The notes beneath the pieces were generated by a model. That model was not told the origin of the DNA, ran no database searches, and was given only the letters and a program-made list of their open reading frames with translations. Source: Apoderus coryli (Eukaryota > Arthropoda > Insecta > Coleoptera > Attelabidae). From it: 64,000 bases of DNA. Within the stretch, counting starts at the first letter, position 1. The number at the start of each line of letters is the position of its first letter. Of this stretch, positions 26,240-37,766 are shown in pieces. A program made the translations under genes and the position numbers. The stretch spans positions 21,950,134 through 22,014,133 of the forward strand of contig OU452203.1 of assembly GCA_911728435.2 (NCBI GenBank). The letters are read 5' to 3'.

Positions 26240-27460
26240 TTAAGTAGTTTTTTAATCTATTTTTGAACATTGCAAGGCTCAGTGTTTTAAACTATCTGGC
26301 AAATGATTATAGCATGTGGGACCATAATAATTTACAGAATTTCTGCTTCTACCCAACCTCATATATTCAGGAAGAATGTCATTTTTGTTTCTGGTATTGT
26401 GGTTGTGAACTTCATCATGCCTTATGTACAGATTGTAATTATTTTTCACATACATAATTGAATTGTAGATATAGAGACACGGGAGTGTAATTATTTTATA
26501 TTCTTTAAATTCTCTAAACTTTAAATCTGTCATTATTCGAACCACTCGTCTTTGGATTGCGAATACCCGACTAGCATGACAAGAGTGTCCCCAAATTGAC
26601 AAAGCATATGAAGCCACACTGTGAAAAAGGCCAAAATATGCTGATTTCAAAACATTAAAAAAGACTTCACCTTTCAAGCTTCGCAACATGAACACAACCT
26701 TAGACAACTTGGCAATGGTAACCTCGACATGACCCGCCCAGGTTAGCTTTTGGTCCAAAGTGACACCCAAAAACTTTACCACACCATCAGAAACAGCAAC
26801 ATCCGTCTCACGAAATGTAAATATTTTAGTAGCTGTTTTATTGGCATTCATACAGAGTTTGTTAGCTGCAAACCAGTCAGCAGCGCTCGACTGTGAATTA
26901 ATCATACTTGAGGCCAGAACATTACTCGACAGTTCAACATCGACAATAGTTGAATCGTCTACAAACAATGTCAGGTCAGAGCATGGCAGATGTAGCGGTA
27001 AATCATTAATGAAAATCAAAAACAATAGAGGTCCGAGCACCGAGCCCTGTGGGACTCCACAAGAGCTCAACAAGGGCTGAGAAGACTTTGACTCAAACAT
27101 CGTTACAACATTCCTACCAGTGAGATAGGAACTCAGCAAACGAATCGAATTCGCACTCATACCGTATCGCTCCAGTTTACCCAACAAGATATCGTGTGAG
27201 ACGCAATCAAACGCCTTTGTTACATCAAGAAAAGAAGCCCCCACAAGCCTTCTACTATCAAAAGCGGTTATAACGCTATTTATAAAGTTTTCTATAGCTG
27301 AAACCGTGTTAAGTTTCGGTCAAAATCCAAATTGTTTCGGAGAAAATAAATTATTTCTTTCAAAATAGTTGGCTAATTGTTTAAAGAGTATCTTTTCAAA
27401 ATTTTGTCTAGAACAGGCACTATAGAAATAGGGCGATAGTTGTTCAATTATAATATATGA
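26240..27460 (-). mobile_element. Non-LTR retrotransposon reverse transcriptase, 5' truncated
   Basis: A 321-codon open frame (27244-26279, minus) covers most of an RT. SFLDVTKAFDCVSHDILLGK holds the first catalytic Asp of the palm, [20 protein letters not shown] follows, and FVDDSTI is the metal-binding motif. The thumb and a C-terminal HNHNTRNK block complete it. Upstream, in a shifted frame around 27440-27400, YRPISIVPVL is recognisable, so the element once extended further. The frame is much better preserved than the RT at 1-1430, suggesting a younger insertion, but it lacks the endonuclease domain. The clade is inferred to be Jockey-like. Confidence 0.9.
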
Positions 27461-28902
27461 ATGAGTCTGATCCTGTGTAGTTATGGCCCACACTAATAAA
27501 ATGTGTATAGTACGGTTATAAGGGTGATTTACAAGTATTTAAAATTCTAATAAAATTCGTTGTGTGTATTTTGCAACCACTCCAAATAAGGATGGATAAT
27601 ACTCGTATCAATATTCTTATCATAGCATAAACATAAACCAAAGTGACAAATTAATGAAGGCAGCAGAATCTAAGATAATTTCAAGAAAAACTTGTGCTTT
27701 CATACAATATCAAAAAAAAAAACAAAACACATACGACTGAAATTCCAACTCTACAAGATGTCCCAGAAGTCGACGATCAAACTCTAAAGGGCGAAGAGGG
27801 AGGTCATTTTGAATCAACCTAACCTAATATACATACAAAGTATATGCCAAATTCGATGGTCTATTAGAAGTTTCGAGAGAACGCAAAAAGATATCGATCT
27901 GAAATTTTGTTTGCGATAATATAACAATATGAACTCTCTTTTAGTGATAAATTGACAGATGCGGTGTTGCCACTTCTATACGTAGATGATACCAACTTTG
28001 ATATTTCAAATGAATTTCATTATAATTCTGAAATACTATCAAATTTGCTTTCAGAGCATTGAGATATTTTCAGAGAGAGGACTAATAGAAAACAAATCAA
28101 AGTATGCAAAAAACAGGATATACGGGGGTCGTTTCAAACAAAATATCAGACCATGTATGTTAATATATAAAGGTTGTAAAATAATTATGGATAGCCTCTT
28201 TAATTTGAACGAGATTTACAAACTTAATAATAAAAACTACGTATCCAAAAAAAAAAAACAAAACAAATGTGGCAATTAGTCATTCTAAATAGGGAAAACA
28301 TCAAATGAAAACATTTAATTAGAAATTAGTTTTGTGGTACACCAGTTGCACACCTGTGTCCCGAAGCAATAAAACGTTGGAAGTTATATAAGCGGGGTGT
28401 TTAAAACTCCTTTTTCATGGAGTTGCTGGTTCTAATTAATTCGTAAGTATTTTAAATGACCTGTCACCCGAGTTTTCGGCTGTTATTAATAGGCTTTGCC
28501 GCTAGAGCCATTTACAAAAAAGTCTACAATTTCTGTTTGATTGAATTTTCTTGCAAAACTCTTCCTCAAAACTACAGGGATGAGTTTTGAGGGTATACGG
28601 CCTAAAATACATGTATTTTGCTCAAAATTGTTGTACTTTTTCTTGAATATATTTGAATAAATATACAGAAAAAACTGGTGTGTGTGTTTTATTGCGTAGG
28701 AACGTGTTTACGTTGAGCTTAGGCACCTACCCCGGTCGCCTTCTATCTATTCTAGATGGGTAGGTATACTATTTGCATGAATTTCGATTTGTACGTTAGG
28801 TATTTTTGTTTACTGTTTTTGTTTTGTTCGTTTGTTGTTTAAATACTAGTGCCATTGATTAAAAAGTTTATGTATTTAATTATTTAATAATAATCGTAAT
28901 TA
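27461..28902. other. Intergenic, nothing firmly recognised
   Basis: AT-rich sequence. A short plus-strand LLYVDDTNF near 27975 recalls an RT metal-binding motif but has no other RT context. No gene is supported. Confidence 0.4.
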
Positions 28903-29426
28903 TATTTTTTGTACGATCGACCTTTTTTGATTGTTTACCGTGTCTGTCTTTATGACAGTAAGTGACATTTACTGGCTGACAACCCAAACACGACGGTAAG
29001 TAATTCACTTACCGTTCAGAGAACGGTAAGTAAATTCACGACGGTATATCATTGCGCATTTATGCTGACGTCATTATTTTGATTTTTAAATTGTATATTA
29101 AACGGCATTAGGTATGAACTTTTATAAGCATTTTCATACCGTTCTCTGGAATTATAGCGGCTATTCCAACATTCCATGCTTCATCAAGAGATTCACATTC
29201 AAAGTTACTCATTTTCAATAATAATACTTATTTAAATAAGTTTTGACAAATACATGACATAAAAAATACTATAACAATCATAACAATAACAATTAGTTCC
29301 ATGACAACGTTCAACTGCAACTTTGTAGAGGGTATTCAGCTAACCTGAATTTGTATTTAATTGAAAATATTAATTATTAAAAATAATAAAATTGCAATTT
29401 CAGCTATTTCGATCGTACAAAAAATA
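28903..29426. mobile_element. Candidate miniature inverted-repeat element, 18-bp ends
   Basis: TATTTTTTGTACGATCGA at 28903-28920 is matched by its exact complement TCGATCGTACAAAAAATA at 29409-29426. Between them there are short repeats of CACGACGGTA and ACGGTAAGTAA around 28990-29045, and no coding frame. A target duplication is not obvious. The exact match over 18 bp at 0.5-kb spacing favours a non-autonomous element, but it could be coincidence in AT-rich DNA. Confidence 0.5.
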
Positions 29427-29440
29427 GTATAAGCATCTCA

Positions 29441-29515
29441 AACAGTAAGTAGTTTACCGATCTCCTCCAATTTTGGCCAAACATTGTCGTCGATCGGTAA
29501 ACTACACTTACTGTT
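29441..29515. repeat. Hairpin with about 22-bp arms
   Basis: ACAGTAAGTAGTTTACCGAT (about 29442-29461) pairs with ATCGGTAAACTACACTTACT (29493-29512), with one unpaired base pair's difference in the middle and a loop of about 31 bases. It lies immediately right of the candidate miniature element and shares its GGTAAGTA-like sequence. Confidence 0.75.
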
Positions 29516-31242
29516 CTCAATACTTAATATACTATTTCGCTTGCCTGCACTTAAACAGAGTTTTACCGCCCGCATATGCGGCGACTTTTTATTCACATCC
29601 AATTTTTACTTAGTGCCTTACCCACGAGCCGCCACTGGTTGCAACCATAATGAATCACCCTGTAGAAATAAAATGATGGTTTTACTTTGAGCACAAAAAA
29701 AAAACCGGCACACCTACGAAGAAAGAAAAAATGTTTATTAAATTCAAAGTTCTGTAAGTTTTGCCAAAGAAAAATAATTTAAAATTAAACAGTGCAGGAT
29801 CCTTTTTACCAGGATTGAAAATATTATATACGTTTTGTAGTTTCGAGTTTAGTGAGTATGTATTCACATAAATTTGTCTTGTTTCGAGGCCTACAAACAA
29901 GAATAAAAGAAATGTAAGGGATTTCCCGAAATGCAAACTTACGAGTATTGAAAATGGCTTTTTATCCTGTCTTCATTTTGTCTTCGTGTTTCTAGTTATT
30001 TGCATTTTATCCTTTATTGCGACCTAAATGGAGTTTGTTTCATATATAGAAAATACTTTGTAAACAAGGTTTTTTCGATCACAAAAATTCAAATTTGCAA
30101 AAACTACGTACGGAAAAATAAAAATTGATGTGAATTATTTTTTAAAGAAGTACTACTAGTCCATTATGGCTGGTGAGGGGGACGCTGGGACTCCGGCCTC
30201 CAGGATTTTAAATTAAAAAAATCCTTATTGAACCATTCTATAAGATTATCATATAAGTATTAGGAGGAGATGGCTTCCGCAATTTATACGAACAATGTCT
30301 CAATTTCTTGCAATGCTTATTTACCACTTAAGCAAATATTCAGTCTCACGACGGCGATTTAAGCACCACTTTTTGTTGTATGAAACATTCTATGCTTAAA
30401 ATGTATTTTAAATTCCACAAAAAAAAAACTCCATCTTATACAGTGTATCCACGAATTAAGTCAGCACACAAAGTGTCGATTTTCATTTTGATCCACCAAC
30501 TTTGATTAGGTATAACTACATTAGTGTACTTGTAAATGTAAATCCACCCTGTACATTAATTAATCGGACTGATTTTTTCAACTTCTTAGTTTTAGATCAA
30601 TCAGGTCAAAATTCAACTCGAAACTGTTTTGTCATTTATACCTTAAGGTAAGGTGGGGTAGCAGGGCTTTTGGGATAAGTGGGCCATGCTATCAAAATAA
30701 AAAATAATCCCGATGGCAGCCAGTCGGAAAAGTTTTCTTTTTTGTTGTATATTTACATAAATATGCCAGCGATGAAAAAACTTTCCAAATAAACATTGTG
30801 GAAATTTAACTGCTCTATCATTTGATAGATCGCCAACGAACTCAAGCGAGACATTGTACTAGCCGATTTTTTAACCAAATTTTGTTTCGATTGGTCAAAA
30901 AATGCGGCCTAGAACGTACGTCCAAATTTTCTATATTCCATATATATATTATATACACTGTGTCCAAGATAAGAATGGGGTAGCATTGGAATCTACTTTT
31001 TCCAAAATTGTTATGGTCCCAGTCGCCCCCCAAAAAAAAAGCCGTTTTGTTTAACTGGGACCGTCATCTCAGGGTAATAAATAGGCCAATTTACCTTGAT
31101 TAAAAATGTAGCTTCCGGTTATAATAGAAATGCAATAAAGGAGAAAATTTACGACCCCCAAGAACTAAGGCTTTTTCGTAAGAATCAGCCCCAAAAAAGA
31201 AATAGAGAAAACATCCCACACGTGACAGGACAGAACATAACC
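29516..31242. other. Intergenic, transposon ends only
   Basis: No gene is recognised. The complement of CAGTGGCGGCTCGTGGG at about 29621-29637 is a hAT-type end. ACCCTGTA occurs at about 29657 and 30547. The open frame at 29682-29936 (minus) has no known similarity. Confidence 0.45.
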
Positions 31243-31500
31243 ACAGTATAATAAATAATACAGTATTCTGACTTTCCGCTTGCGAGCCGTCCTGCGCATT
31301 TCGTCGCGCATGCCGCCATTATGGGTTACAACGTCACAATAATCACATAGACGTAGATAAATACCGTTCACTCCTGTGTTCAATATATAGTTCATTGTCG
31401 GCGTGTACGAGATAAATAAATATTGTGTTTAAATCTAATTCTGTGTTTTTGGTATAGTGTTCGTGAGAATTAAAAGGATTTTATTTTTATTAACGTATCT
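31243..31500. promoter_or_regulatory. Possible promoter region of the THAP exon
   Basis: A 26-bp block beginning ACAGTATAATAAATAATACA (31243-31268) recurs unchanged at 34342-34367. GCCGCCATT at 31312-31320 resembles the YY1/Pho site often found near animal transcription starts; a related AAAATGGCGGC is at 32554 and GCCGCCATC at 34438. This part is noticeably richer in CpG than its surroundings. Promoter function is inferred from these motifs and from the exon directly downstream. Confidence 0.35.
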
Positions 31501-31501
31501 T

Positions 31502-31614
31502 ATGATTAATACCATGAATAATCAGGGAGGACATGTGTGTGCTGCAAAATGTTGTCCCAATAAGCGGTACACTTGCTCTAAACATTTTTTTCGCTTCCCC
31601 ACAGATCCTGTTAG
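31502..31614 (+). CDS. First exon encoding the N-terminus of a THAP zinc-finger domain
   Basis: The frame from ATG 31502 (or the in-frame ATG at 31514) reads GGHVCAAKCCPNKRYTCSKH and then FFRFPTDPVR. It stops being open just past an AG|GTGAGT splice donor at 31615. The C-x(4)-C pair with a FxRFP motif is the hallmark start of the THAP DNA-binding domain (C2CH zinc finger), which normally continues with a Trp, a CSEHF motif and an AVPTIF box. I could not find that continuation downstream: the next 600 bp contain a retrotransposon relic. It is either the first exon of a gene whose other exons are far away or unrecognised, or an orphan exon. Confidence 0.5.
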
Positions 31615-31839
31615 GTGAGTAATAAGTAAAAATAAAGATGAATACTAGATAATTTTACGTTTATAACAAACTATTTGTATAACCGTAAAATTTATATTAC
31701 GAAAAGGCAGTATCTAATATGTTTTTAAACTAAATGAAAGTAAAACATAAACACAAGTTGTCTCGTGGCGAGAGAGCATGATAACGCAATCAGCTAGGGG
31801 TTATATTACTGACAATATATATATATGGCCCTTGTTTGA

Positions 31840-32190
31840 CTAAAATTGCTGAGAACAGGATTCAGTTGATGCAGAATTCAGGCACACGGCTTATGCGGAA
31901 TTCGTAGGGGTGAAAGAGGCTAGCAATAAGATTAAGGAAATCGGCTGGTTAAGAATGAAACAACGTCGGATTTTCATTCACTAATTTTGATTAATAAAAA
32001 TCATCAGATGGAAATAGGCGGAATACTTATATGAAAGATCGATGTATGATGTGAATATTCCTCATAAAACTGTCATTACGCCACCGCTAGACTCAACATC
32101 AATCTTTGAGCGGTCATTTTCCTATACGGTTTCAAAATATTACAACGCTCTACGGGAGAATATAAAAAGTTTACAGGGAGTGCGTAATAG
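31840..32190 (+). mobile_element. C-terminal relic of a non-LTR retrotransposon RT
   Basis: The plus strand, over several frames, reads RIQLMQNSGTRL (about 31856), KEIGWLRMKQRRIF (about 31939) and MYDVNIPHKT (about 32046). FERSFSYTVSKYYNALRENI (about 32107) follows. This order and spacing match the C-terminal part of RT-encoding ORF2 in Jockey/CR1-type elements, where IQNS and a late Q/ERSFSY motif are conserved. Frame breaks show it is dead. Confidence 0.7.
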
Positions 32191-34612
32191 AACAAATTAA
32201 TTTGTAAACATAAGCTACCTACTTAATTTGGCCAGCGATGTATAACTATTTTCAGATAGGTTTAAGCTAAAATATAAGCTACGTTTAGATTAAGTTAGGA
32301 GGCACTGCTTCAACTTTCATAAAAATGTCTTTTTTACTAATAAAGTATTATTAAAAATCACCCAATCATGTCAACATTTGACTGATACCACCACTCAAGG
32401 CTGTTTTCAATCACTATGACACACCACAAATATTTCTGAAATTGACAGCGATATTATTATGTATTTAAATATTTTTACAAAAATGAAAATACAGTACTGT
32501 GGTTTGAAACCGAAAACTATAATTATTCTTAGTCAGGACCTGACTTGTAACCCAAAATGGCGGCGGTATACGTCACAGTTTATGCCAGCGTGGAATTGGA
32601 ATGCTGTGACATAACGGCGAGAAAAACAGTCCCAATGATGCAATTCCCTTCAATAGATCATTTGAACATATCTTATTAAACTTTATCAAGGATAAAAACC
32701 ATAAGCCACGGCCCTCAAATAAAAAGAGAAGCAAAATCAACTGCATTTGTAAAAAATTGCTAAAATATTTTATTCATCTCTTATACTATAAGTTAAATAT
32801 CAGAAAATATTCAACTTATTACAATTTAATAAAGATATAATTACCATCTGACATAAAAAATGAAGAAATGTATTTCGAATAATCAAAAAGCAACATCCCC
32901 CTTTAATAACAAACCCTATTATTGTAAATATACTCACAATTTTACCTTACGTGGATTCAATTCATGGACACACTGTAGCTACTATAACATATTAATCTTT
33001 CATTTTCTATTTTATGTTAGTAGCCAAAATAGCAAGCTAAAAGGCTATACTGTAGCTATTTCCCAATTAAGATAAAAGCCTCATATTGTGTGCTAAGTAC
33101 AGTATAATAATACACCACCACAAAATAAGTACAAGTATCACTTACACAAGGACAAAATGCTAAATTTGCAGAAAATAAGGCATGACTATAACACTAGGCA
33201 CTCAACAAAAAAAAATGGCATATATCAACATATTTAAGCTATACAGCAAATATTTGTTGTACACTTAAAATCTTGCGAACCCCAGCGTATGTAGTAGAAT
33301 ATTTAAAATCTTGCTAGTCTCGTAATTAATTTAGATAACCTAAAAATTGTTTTAGAGAATTTTAATACCTACTGTGAATAGTTTACGAGAAGTAATAGTA
33401 ATAGATTACCTTAGAAAATACTAAATTAGTTCCACCACTGAATCGGTCTGACTACGATGAAAATATGTGATTTGGTGTACCTAGTATGAAACATAAATCA
33501 AGACCGTTTTATTTTCTACAAAATTCACAATAGCCGATAAATTTTAAACACGCGCTAATAGACGCAGCTTGTCAAAAAATTCATCGGTATTTTTCCCTTA
33601 ATTTGATTGATTATTCATTCCGCTCGCTAGTATGAAACATATATCAGTCGACTGGGCAATAATTAAGGGTCAATCCTACATTTAAACTATAATTAATGCA
33701 TTCCAACATGTCATTAACAGACTTTAAGTTTGATTTACATCAAAATAATGGATTAACTAACAAAGGGAAATTATTTTGTATCAATCTTTAATCTGCGGTA
33801 ATACATCAAGCATTTTAAAGTTTATTTAATGCAAAACCAAGTAATTAATAATTTTTACCAATTATTCAACCAGCCGGCAACGTCGCAGAAAAATTTAATT
33901 TCGTCAAAATTGTAACGGGTCTTACATCTTCACTTCTATTTTCTGAATATTACAATAAAGGCTTTTGTATTATTATTGTATTAATTAATATACATCTTTA
34001 ATTGTTTTTCTAATGAATTAAAAGCGACAGATTGAGACTGAAATTAATTACTAAAATTAATTAATTCACTTGTATCTCGACCTGAAAATGAATAATTGAT
34101 GTTGTTTTGTATCCAAGATTTTCCATTTAACCATAGGCTGAGATATTTTTTACAGTCATTTTAAAATTGACTTTTGAGTGAATAAAAATTGTGCGATTTT
34201 ACTATTATTTTATTAATGTAAATATATTATATATTAACGTTAATTGAACAGGTCAATCAACCGTCGTATTCGTATTAATAAAGGGTTAAATATATTGAAA
34301 TTGTTTAGGCGCCATCTAGTTGCGACATACCGAACGGAATTACAGTATAATAAATAATACAGTATTCCGACTCTCCTCCAGAGATATGAAAAGTGGGGAG
34401 AATGACAGTCAACATGCGCAAATTTCTAATCACGGCGGCCGCCATCTTCTACCTTAGGCGTCAAATTTCTTTTTACGATACGAGGGCCGTTCGTAAATTG
34501 TAAGTTAATAATTGCAAAAACAACACAAATTAAGAAGGAAATAAATAAAACACATTATTTTTGTTAACATACATATTTTTCAATATAATAAATAAATTTT
34601 ACAGATACAAAA
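32191..34612. other. Intergenic between the repeats and RABL6
   Basis: AT-rich with no gene recognised. It contains the second copy of the 26-bp ACAGTATAATAAATAATACA block (34342-34367) with GCCGCCATC nearby (34438-34446), and two related ATGAAACATA(A/T)ATCA stretches at about 33488 and 33634. Confidence 0.45.
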
Positions 34613-37004
34613 TTAAATAGCTTCATAAGCGACATCGATCGGAGAATTTCCCGCTGTAGTTCCATTTAAAAACTCTTCTAATTCATCCCTGTGCGATGAC
34701 GTCTCATCACGTGACCGACGCTTTCGCTCTACATTTGTTTTATCGCGATCTTTCGACTTTTTATGTTTCCGCTTCGGATCAGTCTACGGAATAACAGTAG
34801 AAACGTGATATGTCAGTTAATAAACGTCAAATATCGAAAAATTTACCTTGTCAACTTTGTTGCTTTTCTTTTTCTGAGATTTCTTGTCTTTTTTGATTGA
34901 ACTCGATGTTCCTTCGCTGTCGCTTTGGATGCTTACGTTACCTTTAAGTTTATTAATAGTTTTATGATTTATTGTAAAACCCTAGAAAGAGAAAACCAAC
35001 CTGAACTGATAGTTGATCGTTTTGACACTAAAAGTTCCATGTGAATGTTTGAGGAGGCGCTGTCGTCAAGGCCAGTGCTGTTGTTGCTGTAATCTAGAGT
35101 TTGACTCACTGCCGAATTATCCTCGCCACCTTTAACAGCAATAAGTTCGCAATATCTCGTAAATTATTAGAGAATTTACAACATAAAATTCATCACACAT
35201 ATTATGTAGGTTTCTACTTCGAAAACCGAATTAAAAAACACTCATACAAACCTTCTGGCGATCTTCGCAATTTGGTATCACCCCCAACCCAATACCCACA
35301 TGCCCCACCATCAGAATTCAACTCTGAAATCTCGGAATTGATTGTCGAATCAAACTCGTCATTCGACTTAAGCATTTGTGGCCGACGATTATTCGAATTC
35401 GTATTAGAACCGTCTTGATCACCCTCACAATCCTCTAGGAACTCCGATACAAGCGGATTTCCCATATCTGTATCCCTGTAATCAAAAACACGTATCAACC
35501 CTAACTCTAACCATCGTTTACCATATGTACATACGATTCCGACAAACCCTCATCATTTTTCACCTCGATTTTCCCCATATTTGAGGGAATATCATCTAAA
35601 AACCCGCTCAAATGTTGAACTCCACCATCCGGGCAGAATTCCTCTACAGACTCGATCTGTTCGACATTCAATTTCGATCCGAAACCGGAACTGCTCATGC
35701 TCGAACTTTTGCCTGACATTTGGGCGGTTGCTAAAGCCGCGTTGTTGCCAAATGGGATCGGTTTTCCTGCTCCAATCACAATTGAACAACTTTGTGAACG
35801 TTTCATCGCTAAATCAACCGGTGTTCCAACGCTGTTGACTACATGTGCAATATTTGCGTTCGATTCAGCAACGTCGCGACGCTTTTTCACCTTAAAAAAA
35901 AACATACCCTCAGCAGCTATAATAAGGTCCAAAGGACGTTCCAAAAGATGTTCAGCAGCAGCAACTTTCAAACGGCACTTTGCCAGAACATTAACAAACT
36001 CACCAAATTGTCCAAGAACTTCGTGTAATTCGCCTCGTCCGATTCCCCAAACGCATCCAACTCCTGCAAAGTGGCAGCACTTTCCAACTCATTGGTCTCC
36101 AGCTGACGTAATAACGAGTCGCGCTGGAGCAGCAAAAATGGTACATTGAAGAATTTGTGCAAATATTTCAAACCAAAACCGTTCCGCATCGATGTTTCCG
36201 TGTGTCTAATCCGTCCCGACCTTGAACTAAACTTTAAATTAGGTTTCGAATGACACAATATATCGATGTTTTCTTACCCAGCTATACTGTCAATAAAATA
36301 TGTCACGTGATCGACGGTGACGGTACGATGATGCGACATGTCGCAATGATTTGACAACAGAATCACAGGAATATGTTTGGGAATGTTGGGCAGCTCCCGT
36401 TGCACGTAATCGAAGGTCCATTGTTTTGTCAGATCAAACATGAGAATCACACCGTTTGTGCCTAAAAGTGTCGGGAATTTGAGATAACTCTTCAATCGAG
36501 ATATCGAATGAAATTGTCCCCTACCTTTATAAACATCCAGGAACTCAGCATCCAAAGCAGTCTCTTCCGGTAGTTCAAAATCCTGCAAATTCGCCAATTT
36601 CAATCCATCGAACCGTTTCTTCTTCTTACCATGATCCACAATATCCCATATTTCAACCTTAACCACATCATCAGTAGCTTTGTAGTTCCAATGTATAGAC
36701 GTCACCTGAATCTCATCTGTAGGCACGTATTCTTCGATAAACTTATGCCCTTGCAACCGATGGAAGAGACACGTTTTACCGACGTTTCGATCACCTTTTA
36801 TCACTATCTTCACTTGAGGGGTAACACAGAAATAAAATATGTTATCAGCTAACTGAGACTTACAATTATACACTTACTATTGTATTGTACGCCTTTTGAA
36901 AACTTTCTTTGTAGCGTGGAAGACATTGTTTGGTGACTAGATGATTTATTTGGTCCAGACACATTGTCGGATTTTGTAGTTAACCGTTTAAAAGCTGAAA
37001 ACAT
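34613..37004 (-). CDS. RABL6: Rab-like GTPase RABL6 (RBEL1/Parf homologue)
   Basis: RABL6 is an atypical Ras-superfamily GTPase with a long disordered tail, linked in mammals to nuclear-cytoplasmic signalling and proliferation. Nine exons (minus) are read: 37004-36878, 36812-36525, 36461-36278, 36226-36004, 35890-35512, 35467-35252, 35129-35002 (end uncertain by 1 bp), 34941-34847 and 34783-34613, for about 603 residues. The start MFSAFKRL matches the family. The G domain follows with IKGDRNVGKTCLFHRLQG (P-loop), EEYVPTDEIQVTSIHW (switch I), VEIWDIVD (G3-like) and MFDLTKQWTF. After it comes the conserved NGFGLKYLHKFFNVPFLLLQ region. The tail is acidic and Ser-rich, ends in a Lys-rich segment (KKDKKSQKKK, KRKHKKSKDR) and closes with DELEEFLNG as in mammals. 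The 35512/35467 junction is chosen for frame; it uses a weak donor. The gene is divergent from Ro60, with 762 bp between start codons. Confidence 0.93.
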
Positions 37005-37766
37005 ATTGAACAACTAACACGACATATGTTTAGGGATTTAATACTCTTTTAACTAATCCTATACTCTCTTAAAAATTAGAAAATGATTTATTATATATTT
37101 AAAATTGTATTTTATCATGTTTCAGAATTATTATTAATAATTATTCATTACTTAGTTCATTTCAAAAATTAATATTAATATTTTTTTATTATAAGTTGTT
37201 TATATTATTTTTATTTTGTCAATTTCACTAATATTGTCAAATGTCGATACTGTCATATATCCTAAATTAGGCAATTCCTTTTGCCTCAATTGTCATTTAC
37301 TTTTCTAAAAGGAATACATAATCATATGTCACTGAATCTCGAGTGAACAGTGGTGCCAGTTAATTACATTTGTAATCAACCTGTTACATTTGAACGACAT
37401 TTTAGGAGAAAACTACTTTTCTAATAAATGTATTACAATTCATTCTTTAAATTTCCAATTGGTAAACTTATGTTACCATTGTATTTTATATTTTTTAAAG
37501 ACAATGATGATAGATTTGCTTCAATTTTATACCAAGTACGAAGTATTATTACATTATCACAAATTACCCTGGCAACGTTTTTAATTAATCTTTCATTTTG
37601 TTTTGCTTAGATATATAAGAAATAAATTAATATTGTTTTTATTGTTAATTTTAGTATTCGTATAACTTTACTAAATAACAAATTAATAAACTAATTAGAA
37701 CAATTAAAACAACGATTTTTAACGATAAACTACAACTAAATTTTGTTTGTGTTTTTCATCATAAAA

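Noticed and set aside
27960..28070. LLYVDDTNF reading, like an RT metal-binding motif
   Set aside because: No other RT motif is found nearby in any frame, so a nine-residue match alone is not enough.
36274..36873. 199-codon frame taken as one RABL6 exon
   Set aside because: It contains a 63-bp intron (36462-36524) and intronic ends; removing them restores the family sequence.
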